Assembly: GCA_947179485.1 (NCBI GenBank)
Contig: OX359249.1
Coordinates: forward strand, 49,363,402 to 49,427,401
Direction of reading: 5' to 3'
Length of the DNA stretch: 64,000 nucleotides
Origin: Allacma fusca
Lineage: Eukaryota; Arthropoda; Collembola; Symphypleona; Sminthuridae
A program made the translations under genes and the position numbers. The notes beneath the pieces are model-generated. The model saw nothing but the letters and a program-made list of their open reading frames with translations, searched no databases and was not told the origin of the DNA. Every line of letters starts with the position of its first letter. The first letter of the stretch is position 1. Below are positions 35,671 through 46,764 of the stretch, one piece after another.

Positions 35671-35673
35671 ATT

Positions 35674-35685
35674 TGGTCCTTCGAG
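35674..35685 (+). promoter_or_regulatory. tRNA primer-binding site
   Basis: TGGTCCTTCGAG, 3 nt after the LTR, is complementary to a tRNA 3' end of the form CTCGAAGGACCA. The tRNA species is not determined. Confidence 0.75.
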
Positions 35686-35798
35686 TTTTGTTTGATTCAG
35701 TGCGTGTGTGCGAAGTGTTAGTGGAGTGTGAAAATTCCATCTGAGAAAATAGAAGAAGCTACTCAGAAGTCATCACCTTACCCCTAAAAGTACTGAAA

Positions 35799-37140
35799 AT
35801 GACTGCAGTGGTTGACGCTTGCAAAGCAACCAGGACATATTTGAAAGGTCGTATCACATCCCTTCTGAAGAAAGCTAGCAAATGCGGCGCGGACACCGTA
35901 GACGTTGAGGTTTTCAATGAGATGAAAACTAAATCCACGGATCTGAAGATTCAGACTGAGGAAAATTACCAGGAGCACATTGCCGCAGCAGCACCTGATA
36001 CTTACGACGAGGTCACCAGACACTACCAAGAAATGCAGGACAAGTTAGACGACGTAGACGTATTTCTTCAAACATGTGCCCAGCGGTTCCGACAGCAGAA
36101 ACTGGTTGAAGAGGGGAAGATCAGAAACGAAAATATCCAACTAGAATTGCAGAAATTACACCTGGCAGAGAAGAAGTTGCAAGTTGAGAAGGAGCTTGAG
36201 GAGAAGCGTATAGAGAAAGGAGTTCAAGGAATTCCTAACAATTCCCAGCAGCCTCCACAGCGACCGAAACTGCCTCAACTGTCACTTCCGAAATTCGATG
36301 GAAAGTTCGAGGAGTGGTTACCGTTCAGGGACCGATACAACCAAGCCGTCCATATAAGGTCAGATCTCTCCGGAGAGGAGAAATTTGCATATTTGTTGGC
36401 TGCATTGCAAGGCAAAGCAGCCGACGCTATTAAAGCCATACCCCTAAGTAACGAGAATTATGGACCTGCCTACGAAAGAGTGGTCAAGCTTTTCGAGCAT
36501 GTTCGAGAAATCGCCTTCAAGCAGTAAAGACACCCTCATTGATCAGCCTAGTATGAGCTCAAGAAGCGTAGATGCAATCATCAGCATAACAAATGCAACA
36601 ACAAATGCGTTATCATCCTTGGAAGCAGTGGACTCCAGCATTAACCTCGGAGAACTCCTGGTCACACGCCTGGTGACAAGAAAGCTGGACGGGGTAACGT
36701 TGGATAGATTCAACCAATCATTGGATGACAGAAACATCCCGTCATTGAAAAAACTGTTAGACTTTTTGGACAAAGAAATGGTTTCAATTCAGAGTTCATC
36801 CCAAACACAAAGTGCGTCACCACAGAGGGCGTCGCAGAATCAATTGGGAGTTACAACTGTAGCTTCTGCCCAGCCAAAGAGAGATGGAGTAAGTATTAAA
36901 CTATGTTTAATTTTCAATGCTGATCATCCTCATTACAAATGCCCAAAGCTAACTGAGGGTCTTGATAAAGATAAGCGAAGACTAGTCCTCAAGGCGAATC
37001 TATGCACAAACTGTCTCAGCGGGGGTCACGGGTGGAAAGCTTGTAGGTCCACAGCAACCTGCAGAAGCTGTAGTCAAAAACATCATACACTTCTTCACAA
37101 CAGTTTCCGGCGGAGAAGACCGTTCTTAATACTCAAGTGA
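35799..37140 (+). pseudogene. BEL gag, frameshifted
   Basis: The ATG at 35799 opens MTAVVDACKATRTYLKGR, a helical, Lys/Glu-rich N-terminus with a long coiled coil (about 36110-36220). It is followed by the DUF1759-type core (LPQLSLPKFDGKFEEWLPF). The frame shifts near 36500 (0 to +1) and continues in the 36460 frame through the capsid C-terminal part. A zinc knuckle CTNCLSGGHGWKAC (CX2CX4HX4C) with a second CRSCSQKHHTLLH finger follows, ending at 37140. The gag end overlaps the pol frame start by a few bases. Confidence 0.85.
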
Positions 37141-38780
37141 AGCAGTGCAAGCATGTCAACCTCAAACCTACAGCAATTGTAAGAATTGCCAACCAGAAAG
37201 GGGAAGGAGTAGAATGCCGCGCCCTGATCGACAACTGCTCAGATGTAACCTTGATCCAGGAGTCATTAGCCCAAGCCTTGGGACTCAAACCACAGAAGCT
37301 ACCTAATAAGCAAGTCATTGAATCCCTGCAAAAGAAGCATGACACAACGATCACCGAATTCGTGGACATTGAGATGACGTCAAATTTCCCCACTCTAACC
37401 TACAATGTCAAGGCGTACATTATAAAAAGCATTGGTGGTCCCTACCCGCATGAAGAAATGAATCCCTCCCAGTGGGATCACATCCCGAAGGTTGGATTAG
37501 CTGATCCACATTATTTTAAACCAACGAAAGTTAAGTTGCTGTTGTCTACGGACCTTCATTACGAAATTATTAGGAGTCGCATAATTCGGGGTCAGCCCAT
37601 AGCCCAAGAGTCAAGCTTAGGATGGCTTGTCGGAGGAGGATCAGCAAATTGTACAAGCAACCCCAGGTGCCACCTCACAGATAGCATCGATCTTCAGCTG
37701 CAAAAGTTTTGGGAGATAGAAAATGGCCCAGGAGTGGAGATGAAGTTGACAAAAGAGGAGCGTGCGTGCGAAGCCCATTACATTGATACAACGACAAGAC
37801 TCACGGATGGGTCGTACCAGATGGAACTTGCGTTTAAAGATTCATCCCAACCGTTGGGACACTCAAAGGCAATGGCCATTAAAGGATTTTACGGACTGGA
37901 AGCAAAGTTGGAACGCAACCCAAAGCTCCGGTCAGCCTATTGTCAAACCATAGAAGACCTGATTAAAGACGGTCACATGGAGTTGGTTCCGCAGGAAAAC
38001 GTACGTCCGGATGCACAAACCTACTTCTTACCTCATCATGCCGTCTACAAGGATCCAAGCACAACTACAAAACTAAGAGTAGTTTTTGACGCGAATGCAA
38101 AAACTACTGCCGGAATTTCACTCAACAACCAACTCATGGTCGGCCCGGTCATTCAGCAAGATCTCACCACCATTCTCATCCGATGGAGGTATTGGCTCGT
38201 CCCACTCACTGCGGACATCAGACAGATGTACTTGTACATACATGTGCACCCGAAGCGCAGACTGAAGAAAGTCACCTTTGGCACTGCATCAGCTCCTTTT
38301 CAGGCAATAAGGACTCTCCATCAATTAGCAAATGATCATCACCAGGACTAGCCGGAAGCAGCGGACGCCCTCAAGAGGGATTTTTACGTGGATGATGTAT
38401 TGACGGGAGCAAACTCAACGAAAGATGCAGTCAACCTTAGCCGGGATCTACGATATCTCACAGCAAAAGGCAATTTCATCCTTAGAAAATGGTCATGATC
38501 CGAGGCAACGGTATTGGCGTCGATTCCAGAGACAATGAGAGTAACGTCCCTACCTGTGACAATGGACAAGGGCGAAGAAACGAAGGCGCTGGGAATGATC
38601 TGGAGCCCTGCCCACGACGAATTCAGGTTCAAAGTTCAAGTGGCTACCCCATGGGCGTCAACTAAACGACAGATTCTTTCGGAAATTGCAAAGGTATTTG
38701 ACCCTTTAGGGCTTTTGTCGCCAGTCACGGTAAGAGCGAGAATTATGGAAGTGTCACACAGGTTGGGACAGCCCAGTGCC
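37137..38780 (+). pseudogene. BEL pol: protease and reverse transcriptase, defective
   Basis: The protease region reads CRALIDNCSDVTLIQESLAQ. The usual D-S/Q-G-S of the retropepsin active site is D-N-C-S, so catalysis is doubtful. RT follows: LRVVFDANAKT, LTADIRQMY, VTFGTASAPF and the catalytic FYVDDVLTGA. Between HVHPK and the RRLKKVTFG block about 20 residues normally present in BEL RTs are missing, an in-frame deletion. Stops interrupt at 38349 (TAG) and about 38497 (TGA). Confidence 0.85.
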
Positions 38781-39636
38781 AGACCAGTTGCTTCGGAAGT
38801 GGCACTTCTACCAAAGCGAAATCAAAGAAGTGGAGAAGTTGCGCATCCCAAGAGGTATCACAATACTCAACCCGAAACAGTATCAACTACACGGCTTTTG
38901 TGATGCCTCGGAGAAAGCATTTGCTGCAGTCGTGTACTTACGAACCCTGGGACAGGAGAAAATCCAAGTCAGGTTAGTTGCGGCAAAGACTCGGGTGGCC
39001 CCTGCAAAAGAACAATCCTTGCCGAAGCTGGAATTGTGCGGAGCTGCACTATTAGCTCAACTACTCATCACAGTGAAGGAAGCGCTTAGTGTCATCGAAG
39101 TGAACATGACGGCTTACACAGACTTCACTATTGCTTTAGCGTGGATCCAAACTGAGCATCCGCAAAAATGGAAGACATTTTTTCGTAATCGAGTGATCAC
39201 AATACAAGAAAATGTCCACCATAGCAAATGGCGCCACGTACCAGGACTGATATATCCGGCGGATTTGCCTTCAAGAGGCATATCCACAGGCGAATTATTA
39301 GAAAGCACACTATGGTTTGAAGGTCCAGAGTTTCTCAACACCACCGAACTGGAACCAACTCCAACCGAGGGGACCAGGCCAAGTTCCGAGCTCAAGCACG
39401 AAGAACTACAAGTAGTAGTCCTGGAACAGAAACTACAACCACAGAGAGTATGTTTAGTAAGTCACATCCCCAAGTTATTCCCCGATCTACAAGAAATTGT
39501 GGCTAGGTATTCAAAGTGGAACCGTTTGAGGCATCACGTTGCATGGTGGATACGACTCTGTAGGCACTACCTAGCAACAAGGAACAATCAAGCTACCCGG
39601 AATCTGTGTGCCCAGCTGAACCCTACAGAAATTTAA
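38776..39636 (+). pseudogene. BEL pol: RNase H region
   Basis: After a frame change near 38780 the peptide runs PDQLLRKWHFYQSEIKEVEK, then LHGFCDASEKAFAAVVY, the first RNase H aspartate box. It continues through a PKLELCGAALLAQL block and TAYTDFTIALAWI, where the box usually reads DS. WRHVPGLIYPADLPSRG corresponds to the N.ADLPSRG end motif. TAA closes the frame at 39634-39636. Confidence 0.85.
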
Positions 39637-39654
39637 AACGCAGAAGAGAGAGTA

Positions 39655-40986
39655 GTGTACTTTCTCCAGCAATGTTACTTTCCAGAGGAAATGTCAGCTC
39701 TGGTGGAGAACAAGTCGCTTCCCAAAAAATCTCCACTGCTATCCCTTACTCCGTTCTTGAAGAACTGGCTGTTAAGAGTTGGAGGGAGGATCAATAGAGC
39801 AGACCTGGAATTTGACAACCGTCATCCCATTTTGTTACCAAGGCATCATGTATCTGATATAATAATTGAACATTTACATTTGCAGTTGAAGCATGGTGGG
39901 ACAAATCTCACATTAGCCATGTTACAGCGTCGTTTCTGGGTCATCAGAGGGAGGATACAAGTTCGAAAGTGCATGAATAAGTGCAAGTTGTGTGCAATTA
40001 ACCGTGCTAGTACCCCGGAGCAGCTAATGGCAGAATTACCAGAAGCAAGAGTCCGCCTGACACCCCCCATTTACTCACACAGGAGTGGATTATGCTGGTC
40101 CCGTCCCCATTAAAGAATCAACCAGGAGAAACGCCAAGATCAACAAAGCCTACATAGCAGTATTTGTCTGCTTGTGCACGAAGGCTGTCAATCTTGAATT
40201 GGTCAGCGACATCACCACATCAGCGTTCCTGGCGGCTCTTACCCGGTTCTCATCACGAAGAGTAAAGCCAATCACTATCAAGAGTGACAATGGAACTACG
40301 TTCGTTGGAGCTAACAGAGAGCTGAAGGAACTTTACAACCTTATGAAGCAACAGCAATTTGACCAGGAAGTAGTCCGACACCTTGCTGATAGTGGAACCA
40401 AATGGTCCTTCATCCCACCTGCAGACCCGCATATGGGTGGTCTGTGGGAAGCCGCGGTTAAATCCGCCAAATTCCATCTGAAGAGAGTTATTGGCAAGAA
40501 TGCTCTCACCTACGAACTCTACGACACCCTTCTCAAGGAAGTGGAGGCGTTTCCCCGATTTCGTCAGAGCCGAACGACCTCACAGCGTTGACTCCAGGAC
40601 AATTCCTCAATGGAAAGCCACCAATGGCCATTCCCGAACCTGATCTATCCCATTTGAAGGTCAATCGACTGGACAGATGGCAACAACGTCAACAAATGAT
40701 GCAACATTTTTGGCGCCGGTGGCATCAAGAATATCTACAACAGCTTCAACGACGTACCAAATGGAAGCACGTTTCTCCAAATGTTCAACTTGGTGACTTG
40801 GTTGTACTTCAAGATGACCAACAACCCCCACAATTTTGGAAGTTGGGCAGGATAGAGGAAGTACATCCCAATCCTGGTGATCCCGAAGCTCTCGTACGGA
40901 CGGTCGCAGTCAAAACCTCATCCGGTAGCTACAAGCGTCCCATTACCAGACTGGTGTTATTGCCACGTAAAGATGAGGAAGAGTAA
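39655..40986 (+). pseudogene. BEL pol: integrase, three frames
   Basis: An H2C2 zinc region (HPILLPRHHVSDIIIEHLH ... KCMNKCKLC) lies in the 39655 frame. The DDE core is in the 40085 frame: MDYAGPVPI, IKSDNGTTFVGA and the PPADPHMGGLWEAAVKSAK stretch with its catalytic E. The C-terminal DNA-binding part from 40588 contains LTPGQFLNGKPP, QHFWRRWHQEYL and VQLGDLVVLQDD, ending at a stop at 40984-40986. Frames change near 40075 and 40585. Confidence 0.88.
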
Positions 40987-41176
40987 ACCTACTGACAAAA
41001 TCCTCATTTTTTTCTCAGCCACGAGTAGACCAGTACCTTATGCTGGAGCGTCAGCTCTGTAATCCGAAAGGAAGCTTGGAACTGTGGATGCTATGGTGTG
41101 AAAAATGTCTCACGGGTTTTGTCATTTACTTAGTTGAATAAATAAAAACATATTTTTAATATTTTGCCGGCCAGAC

Positions 41177-41668
41177 TGTCTGCTTTTAGTAGACAACATG
41201 ATGTTTATATAAGATATAACCAGGAACATAATCCTCATTCTGTTTTCCTTATTATGCTAATTGTAAGGTGACTACTGGGCCCAGTGACTTTAGCTCAGTT
41301 TATTTTTACTAGAAGTCAGTAGACTCCTTATCTAATCTAACTGAACTTGTTTTGTTAAGATGACCTACAGTAAGTTTATAAATAGAGTACCGCTCAATTT
41401 ATGCGTCCCTTTTGAAGAATGATTGAATGAAAGGTAGAAGCAAAACAGAACCCTACGAACACACTTGTCTTCTCTGACTGCTGAAACTTATTTTTATGTT
41501 GACATTATTTTGTGTAATTAAATTAATATTTTGGGTTCCTAATTCGACTTCGAATTTGCTCACACACATTTTTCTCATAGCACGAGGTGCTCTCATCACA
41601 CCAACTAATTATCACGGCGAACACATCATTTTATCTCATACAGTCCGTTCCAACATCCACGGCTGTCA
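41177..41668 (+). repeat. BEL 3' LTR
   Basis: It starts TGTCTGCTTTTAGTAGACA and ends ...GGCTGTCA, followed by the TGAAC duplication. Nearly identical to the 5' LTR; the main length difference is 4 bp near CACACACAT. Confidence 0.93.
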
Positions 41669-41673
41669 TGAAC

Positions 41674-41990
41674 ATTTTAATAATTTATTACTATTATATG
41701 GACTTATAATAGGTTCATGGGGTTCATGTGTGTACAATTGAAAGTTGTGAGGGCACTCACAAGGGCGAGGGAGAGGATTTTATTTTAAAATTACCACCTC
41801 ACGAGGGTGAGGACAAGTACACTCCATTTTTAAATTGCTGCGAAGCTGCAATAATCTTTTTGATTCCTTCATGATTTACTCTTGACAATCCTACGAAATC
41901 CACCTGCAAGTCCAACCAACGAGATCTGATTCACTAACACAAGATCATAATGACTTGTAGTTTCCGAAGAAGTTAGCTGGAACACAGGCT
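41674..41990. other. No recognised gene
   Basis: A short interval between the BEL element and the next. It contains CACTCACAAGGGCGAGGG and CACCTCACGAGGGTGAGG words, possibly a remnant of a word-rich element end. Confidence 0.4.
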
Positions 41991-42008
41991 ACAAAATATG
42001 GCATAACT

Positions 42009-42125
42009 TAATTCCTAACGACCCGAATCTAACGACTAACGATTTCCACTAATTCCTAACGACCCGAATCTAACGACTAACGATTTCCACTAATTCCTAA
42101 CGACCCCAATCTAACGACTAACGTT
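42009..42125 (+). repeat. 41-bp tandem repeat, about 2.8 copies
   Basis: Units start TAATTCCTAACGACCCGAAT at 42009, 42050 and 42091. The unit contains the element's own terminal sequence plus CGATTTCCAC. Copies are almost identical. Confidence 0.88.
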
Positions 42126-42184
42126 GTCATTGTCATTCCTTACAGACTCGTTGTTAGTAGATTTTCCGTCGGTGCAAGTATTGG

Positions 42185-42415
42185 GAATAACCGAACTTGC
42201 GATTACAATTTAAAATTGATAATGCAAGCACCATTAATGCCGTAACTGGTACTTGCTAAAATGCGGCAATTAAATCGTGCAAATAACCGAAGTTGAACTT
42301 GCAATTATTTCATAAGTTACTTGCAGTTGGTAAGGCAATTGCAAAAACAGTTGGATATAATTGTACCAACAAGTACAATTGTAAGTGCAATTGCAATTTC
42401 TAATTGCAAGTTAAC
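42185..42415. mobile_element. Small element rich in ACTTGCAATTG words
   Basis: Both sides carry ACTTGC/GCAAGT and CAATTGCAA words. The left AACCGAACTTGCGATTACAA and the inverted right AGTTAACTTGCAATTAGAAA are similar. Target duplication is not resolved. It resembles the word-saturated ends of the hAT-like elements. Confidence 0.4.
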
Positions 42416-43131
42416 TGATACACAATATAAATCGTCGGCGAAGAGACAAAATGATCTGTGCATTTTTGATTGGTAGCAAAATAATATACATGCTGTTTCA
42501 CTAAATTGAACAAAGTGTATTAAATAAAATAATCTAGATGCAATGCACAATGAAACAGAGATGCACAAATGACATTGCCGAAATAGCACTGTGACTGGAT
42601 GTTGCGCAAATTTATGGTGAATTTTAGGTGTTTTATTTGCTGGTTTTAATTTTTGCTTAATATTTACGCTTAAAATGCCATAACGCATTTTCGAATATTA
42701 AACGCATGTAGTTGAACGTTACATAAACGTTACGAGGAAAACTAATTTATTGGACTATTCATCCGCCATGATAGGAACGTAATCTTGCTAAATAGGACCT
42801 ACTACATTGTGAAGTGTATCGCCTGCGTCTTTTGATGTGAATATTTTGTGGTTACAGGTAATTTAATTAATCATTAACGATAATTAACCGTATAATTTAA
42901 TGCCGAAATATAGCGATAGACACATAAGAAGACTCGCCTCCAGCTTTGCTCAAGACTACTCAAAACTGAAACCATCAAACAAAAATCAATCAAGTAAATG
43001 TGAAGTGAATAAATCCGGAAAAAACGTTAAATTTACGTTACTTTCGTAATGCATGCACGCTATATATGCGTTATATTCACGCAACGGTGCTACTTGGGTG
43101 CTTTCCTTCAAAGCTTCCAAGGCTAAAATAT

Positions 43132-43843
43132 TGTGACGAGATATTATGATGGTTCTTTTAATCTCGTGCCCAAGTTCGGATGAGTCGATAATTGTGTGTA
43201 GTGGATAATGAGAATAAAATACTCGTGGATAAAAATAGGTTTATACTGGATAATAATCTGTTAATAATTTATTCTACATAAAATCAAGGATGAAATTGAA
43301 ATAAAATGATAAGGAAAATCTTAAGATCTAATTCTTTGTGTTGAAATCTGTAGTTGAAAGTCTCTATGATTTACAATAGGATCCAAGTATCTATTCCTAT
43401 TGTAAATCTCTGCTGGGCTGTCCATCTTCGATTCTTGGGCAGGGGCCGAAATGGAATAGGATCTGTGTACGCGAGCTTTGATCCAATCCATCCGAGAGCC
43501 TCCCAAGAACTTACTGTCTTTTCTTGCTTGACTTAACCTAAGGTTTTGGTCTTAGCCTATTTACATGTTATGTACATAATTACATTAATAGCATTTCATC
43601 ATAATTATTGTTTATAGAAACAATGAAATGTATTAGGATTAATTGTCTTCACATCCTGTCTCATATCATGCCTTCCATCAGATTCTGCTGAGTGGAAGTG
43701 CTGACGGGTCTAAAGGATAGATCTTCCTTCTCAGATCTGCAGATGTGGATTAATTATTTATGCTAACGTGCCATATTCGCGATCTTTGGTCACGTAGACT
43801 CCTCTCGTCACGTAACTTCAGGTGTACAATTTGGGATGTAACA
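43132..43843. mobile_element. Candidate solo LTR
   Basis: It begins TGTGACGAGA and ends GGATGTAACA (TG...CA with near-inverted TGTNAC tips). It is flanked by ATAT on both sides (43128-43131 and 43844-43847). No internal coding region is present. ATAT duplications are common for gypsy-type insertions, but four bases give limited support. Confidence 0.45.
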
Positions 43844-43849
43844 ATATTG

Positions 43850-45180
43850 TAAAATTTCAATCAATTTGAGGTTTAGCTATATAATAATGTTTCATACTAA
43901 ATCACAAAACAGTATCTTTAAAGAGACAATTTTATGAAAATCAAATTATTTTACATGTTATATTATTAGGACCTCGTTCGCATACATGATGATGCATGCT
44001 TATAAGACTCCGCGAGCAAACATTATTGTAAAAATCCAACACAAAAACATTTGAGACTGACAAGAGTTCCATAGTTTAAACACCGGACATCAGCAACAAG
44101 TAACTTTTGCATTGAAAAATTTTGAACTCCTACAATTAGTGTTTTACTTTGAGCAATAAAATTACTATAGAAGCTCCAAGTTTTGAAATATTGTACAACG
44201 GCAAGTTCGTAAGTTATAAAATCCAAAATTCATTACTAATGAAACTTCATTTTGTATAGATATTTTTGTGTTGTATTCCTTGTACTATTGTTAGGTATGT
44301 ACTGTAACTACGTAGAATAATTAAGTACTCCCAGGAGTAAAGGAATGAGTTGTGAATACTCACAACCTTAGGTTAAGCCAATTCTAATTTTAGAAGTAAT
44401 GGATAAAGTAATTAAAATGAACATTTAAACAAAGGTGCAGAGTAAGCACTTCTGCACGGCTAAGGCCAACAAGTGTCAACGTCCGGTTACGTCCTGTGAG
44501 ATGTAACGTCTAGACTTAAGAATGTAAAAATCGGCTCCAGTAGCCACTTGTTAAGTTTAAGACTTCCAGACTCTTCAGTGAATAACTGAGTCATTCCTGT
44601 AACATCTAATTTTAGTTGTTCCATCTTCGTTTCATCGTTCTTTTAATTTCCGTTTTAATAAAAGCCAATTAGTCTTCGGATTAATGTAAAAGTTCACCCA
44701 AGTCTTTATTCAGTCTTGTCCTTCATTCAGCACGATTATTAATTACTTACAAATCACAGATTACTCCATATTTCTTATCAATTCAGTACGTAAGTAATCC
44801 ATGAGTTAGTCTTGAATGGCATGTCCAAAAGCAACTCTTTCACTATTATCAAAATTTGAATTATTCACAGGCAGCGGTCAAATCTTTCTTTTAAAACCCG
44901 TGTAGCCTTTTTACATAATAGAGTTGAGTATTTGCAACTTTTGAAAGCAAATGAATATTGCAAAATGTTTAAGGATATTTGAAATCTTGAATCTCTTAGC
45001 CCGTTTTTTAAACCACGGACAATAATGAATTAAGACAATTGGATTTCTTTTTGGAAAATCAACATTAAAACTTTCTTCAGACTAGATGGGCTTGAAAATG
45101 TCATGCAAACTCCCATCTTTAAGCTGGAGGATCAATACTGGTCATAGTGTATATATGTTTCCAATCCTCATTTTCATATG
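43850..45180. other. No recognised gene
   Basis: Non-coding. 44294-44840 has an LTR-like look (TGTTAGG start, AATAAAAGCC, a CTAT on each side), but the ends do not pair, so it is not called. Confidence 0.35.
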
Positions 45181-45185
45181 TTTTT

Positions 45186-45343
45186 TGCCAAAATGCCGAA
45201 AATCTTGCCCAAAATGTCGAATATGCCGGCCTTTTTTCAAAGTAAGTCATTTCCAGGAGATTTTCGGCGTTTTTGGCATTTTCAGGGCATTTTCAGGTAG
45301 GCAGGCATAATACCCAGGGCATTTTCATTTTTAGAACCCTGAC
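45186..45343. mobile_element. Truncated hAT-like end, GGCATTTTCAGG words
   Basis: GGCATTTTCAGG and CAAAATGCCGAAAA words fill the interval. It ends AAAAATGAAAATGCCC-like, with CAGGGTTCT in reverse, a common hAT tip. The matching left end is missing. Confidence 0.35.
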
Positions 45344-45478
45344 AATAACCACAACATTTTAATGACAGTGTGCATATTTTTCACGTGAGCATCCGCTTCA
45401 CGCTATACGAGGTTTCAGTAACCGGTAAATTTGAGCAATGATTAATCGTTTGGACTGCAATTCAGAGTAAACAATACA

Positions 45479-45588
45479 ATTCAGTCCAGCAGTGTGAACT
45501 GAATCGTTCGGTTCGGTTCAATATGTGAACCGAATCGAAAAAACTACGAATCGAATTGAATCGAAAAATTTCGGTTCTGGACTGAATT
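45479..45588. repeat. Small foldback with GGTTCGG words
   Basis: Arms ATTCAGTCCAG (45479-45489) and CTGGACTGAAT (45578-45588) are exact inverses. The inside carries CGGTTCGGTTC and GAACCGAATCG words. Confidence 0.7.
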
Positions 45589-45604
45589 ACGAATAACGAC
45601 CACT

Positions 45605-46341
45605 ATTAGAGAGTGATCGTTAGTGGTTAGAGAGTTATCGTTAGTCGTTAGAGAGTTATCGTTAGTCGTTAGAGAGTTGTCGTTAGTCGTTAGAGAGTTG
45701 TCGTTAGTCGTTAGAGACTGATCGTTAGTCGTTAAAGACTGATGTTAGTCGTTAGAGACTGATCGTTAGTCGTTAAAGACTGATGTTAGTCGTTAGAGAC
45801 TGATCGTTAGTCGTTAACGACTGAGCGTTAGTCGTTAACGACTGAGCGCTAGTCGTTAAAGACTGATCGTTAGTCGTTAACGACTGATCGTTAGTCGTTA
45901 ACGACTGATCGTTAGTCTTTAAAGACTGATCGTTAGTCGTTAAAGACTGATCGTTAGTCTTTAAAGATTGATCGTTAGTCGTTAAAGACTGATCGTTAGT
46001 CTTTAAAGACTGATCGTTAGTCGTTAAAGACTGATCGTTAGTCTTTAAACATTGATCGTTAGTCTTTAAACATTGATCGTTAGTCGTTAAAGACTGATCG
46101 TTAGTCTTTAAAGATTGATCGTTAGTCGTTAAAGACTGATCGTTAGTCTTTAAAGACTGATCGTTAGTCTTTAAAGACTGATCGTTAGTCTTTAAACATT
46201 GATCGTTAGTCTTTAAACATTGATCGTTAGTCTTTAAACATTGATCGTTAGTCGTTAAAGACTGATCGTTAGTCGTTAAAGACTGATCGTTAGTCGTTAA
46301 AGACTGATCGTTAGTCGTTAAAGACTGATCGTTAGTCGTTA
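45605..46341 (-). repeat. 21-bp minisatellite, about 35 copies
   Basis: The unit is CGTTAGTCGTTAAAGACTGAT with variants at a few positions (GTC.TTAAA.A.TGAT). Because 21 is divisible by three and the minus frame lacks stops, it reads as an open heptapeptide repeat (TNDQSLT/TNDQCLK) in a 246-residue frame at 45773-46513. This is most likely an artefact of repeat length, not a gene. The unit derives from the terminal repeat of the surrounding 4.4-kb element. Confidence 0.93.
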
Positions 46342-46764
46342 CATTCGTGTCGTTAGGAATTAGGGTGTGCCACAAAATATCTTTCCATATGAATCTGTCA
46401 AGGAACATACAATAACTATGAACCCCTATAGCATCTACGGAGGGAAGTAAAAAATATTCGATTCTCCCATATTTTAGCAGTTCGTTTAAAAAATTTGTTG
46501 TTTTTAAATACATACATATTACATCTCACTAGTTTGAAAACTCGGGATGCGACGGTCAAGGAAAAGGTCCAAAGTAGGGAAGCTCGTATCAAGTTCGGCA
46601 AGGTTATAAGTTTTTTTACTAATGAATAAAATAATAACATTATAATAATAAATTAATGAGAAATTATTCTTGAACTCCCCGAGACATGATTTACAACGGG
46701 CTCTAGTATAAATTTCAAGAGCACTACAATCGTCTAGCTTTCACATTCTCCGGTTAGTATCTAC

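Larger units (their letters stand above)
35175..41668 (+). mobile_element. BEL/Pao LTR retrotransposon, full length
   Basis: Two LTRs (496 and 492 bp) bracket gag and pol in the BEL order protease-RT-RNase H-integrase. The 5-bp target duplication TGAAC (35170-35174 and 41669-41673) is exact. The LTRs differ at only a handful of positions and by a 4-bp indel, implying recent insertion. The reading frame is nevertheless broken at about eight points, and the RT has an internal deletion. Confidence 0.95.
42000..46371. mobile_element. 4.4-kb TIR element with 9-bp target duplication
   Basis: The ends match over 44 bp in inverted orientation with 5 mismatches (GGCATAACTTAATTCCTAAC against GGCACACCCTAATTCCTAAC, and onward). 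The direct flanks ACAAAATAT (41991-41999 and 46372-46380) are perfect 9-mers. A 9-bp duplication with G-starting ends points to a Mutator-like element; that class is inferred. No transposase is seen. Both ends pass straight into tandem repeats that include the terminal word TAACGACTAACG. Confidence 0.65.

Noticed and set aside
44294-44840. Possible second solo LTR
   Set aside because: A CTAT lies on both sides, but the TGTTAGG start and CTTTCA end do not form matching tips; four bases can match by chance.
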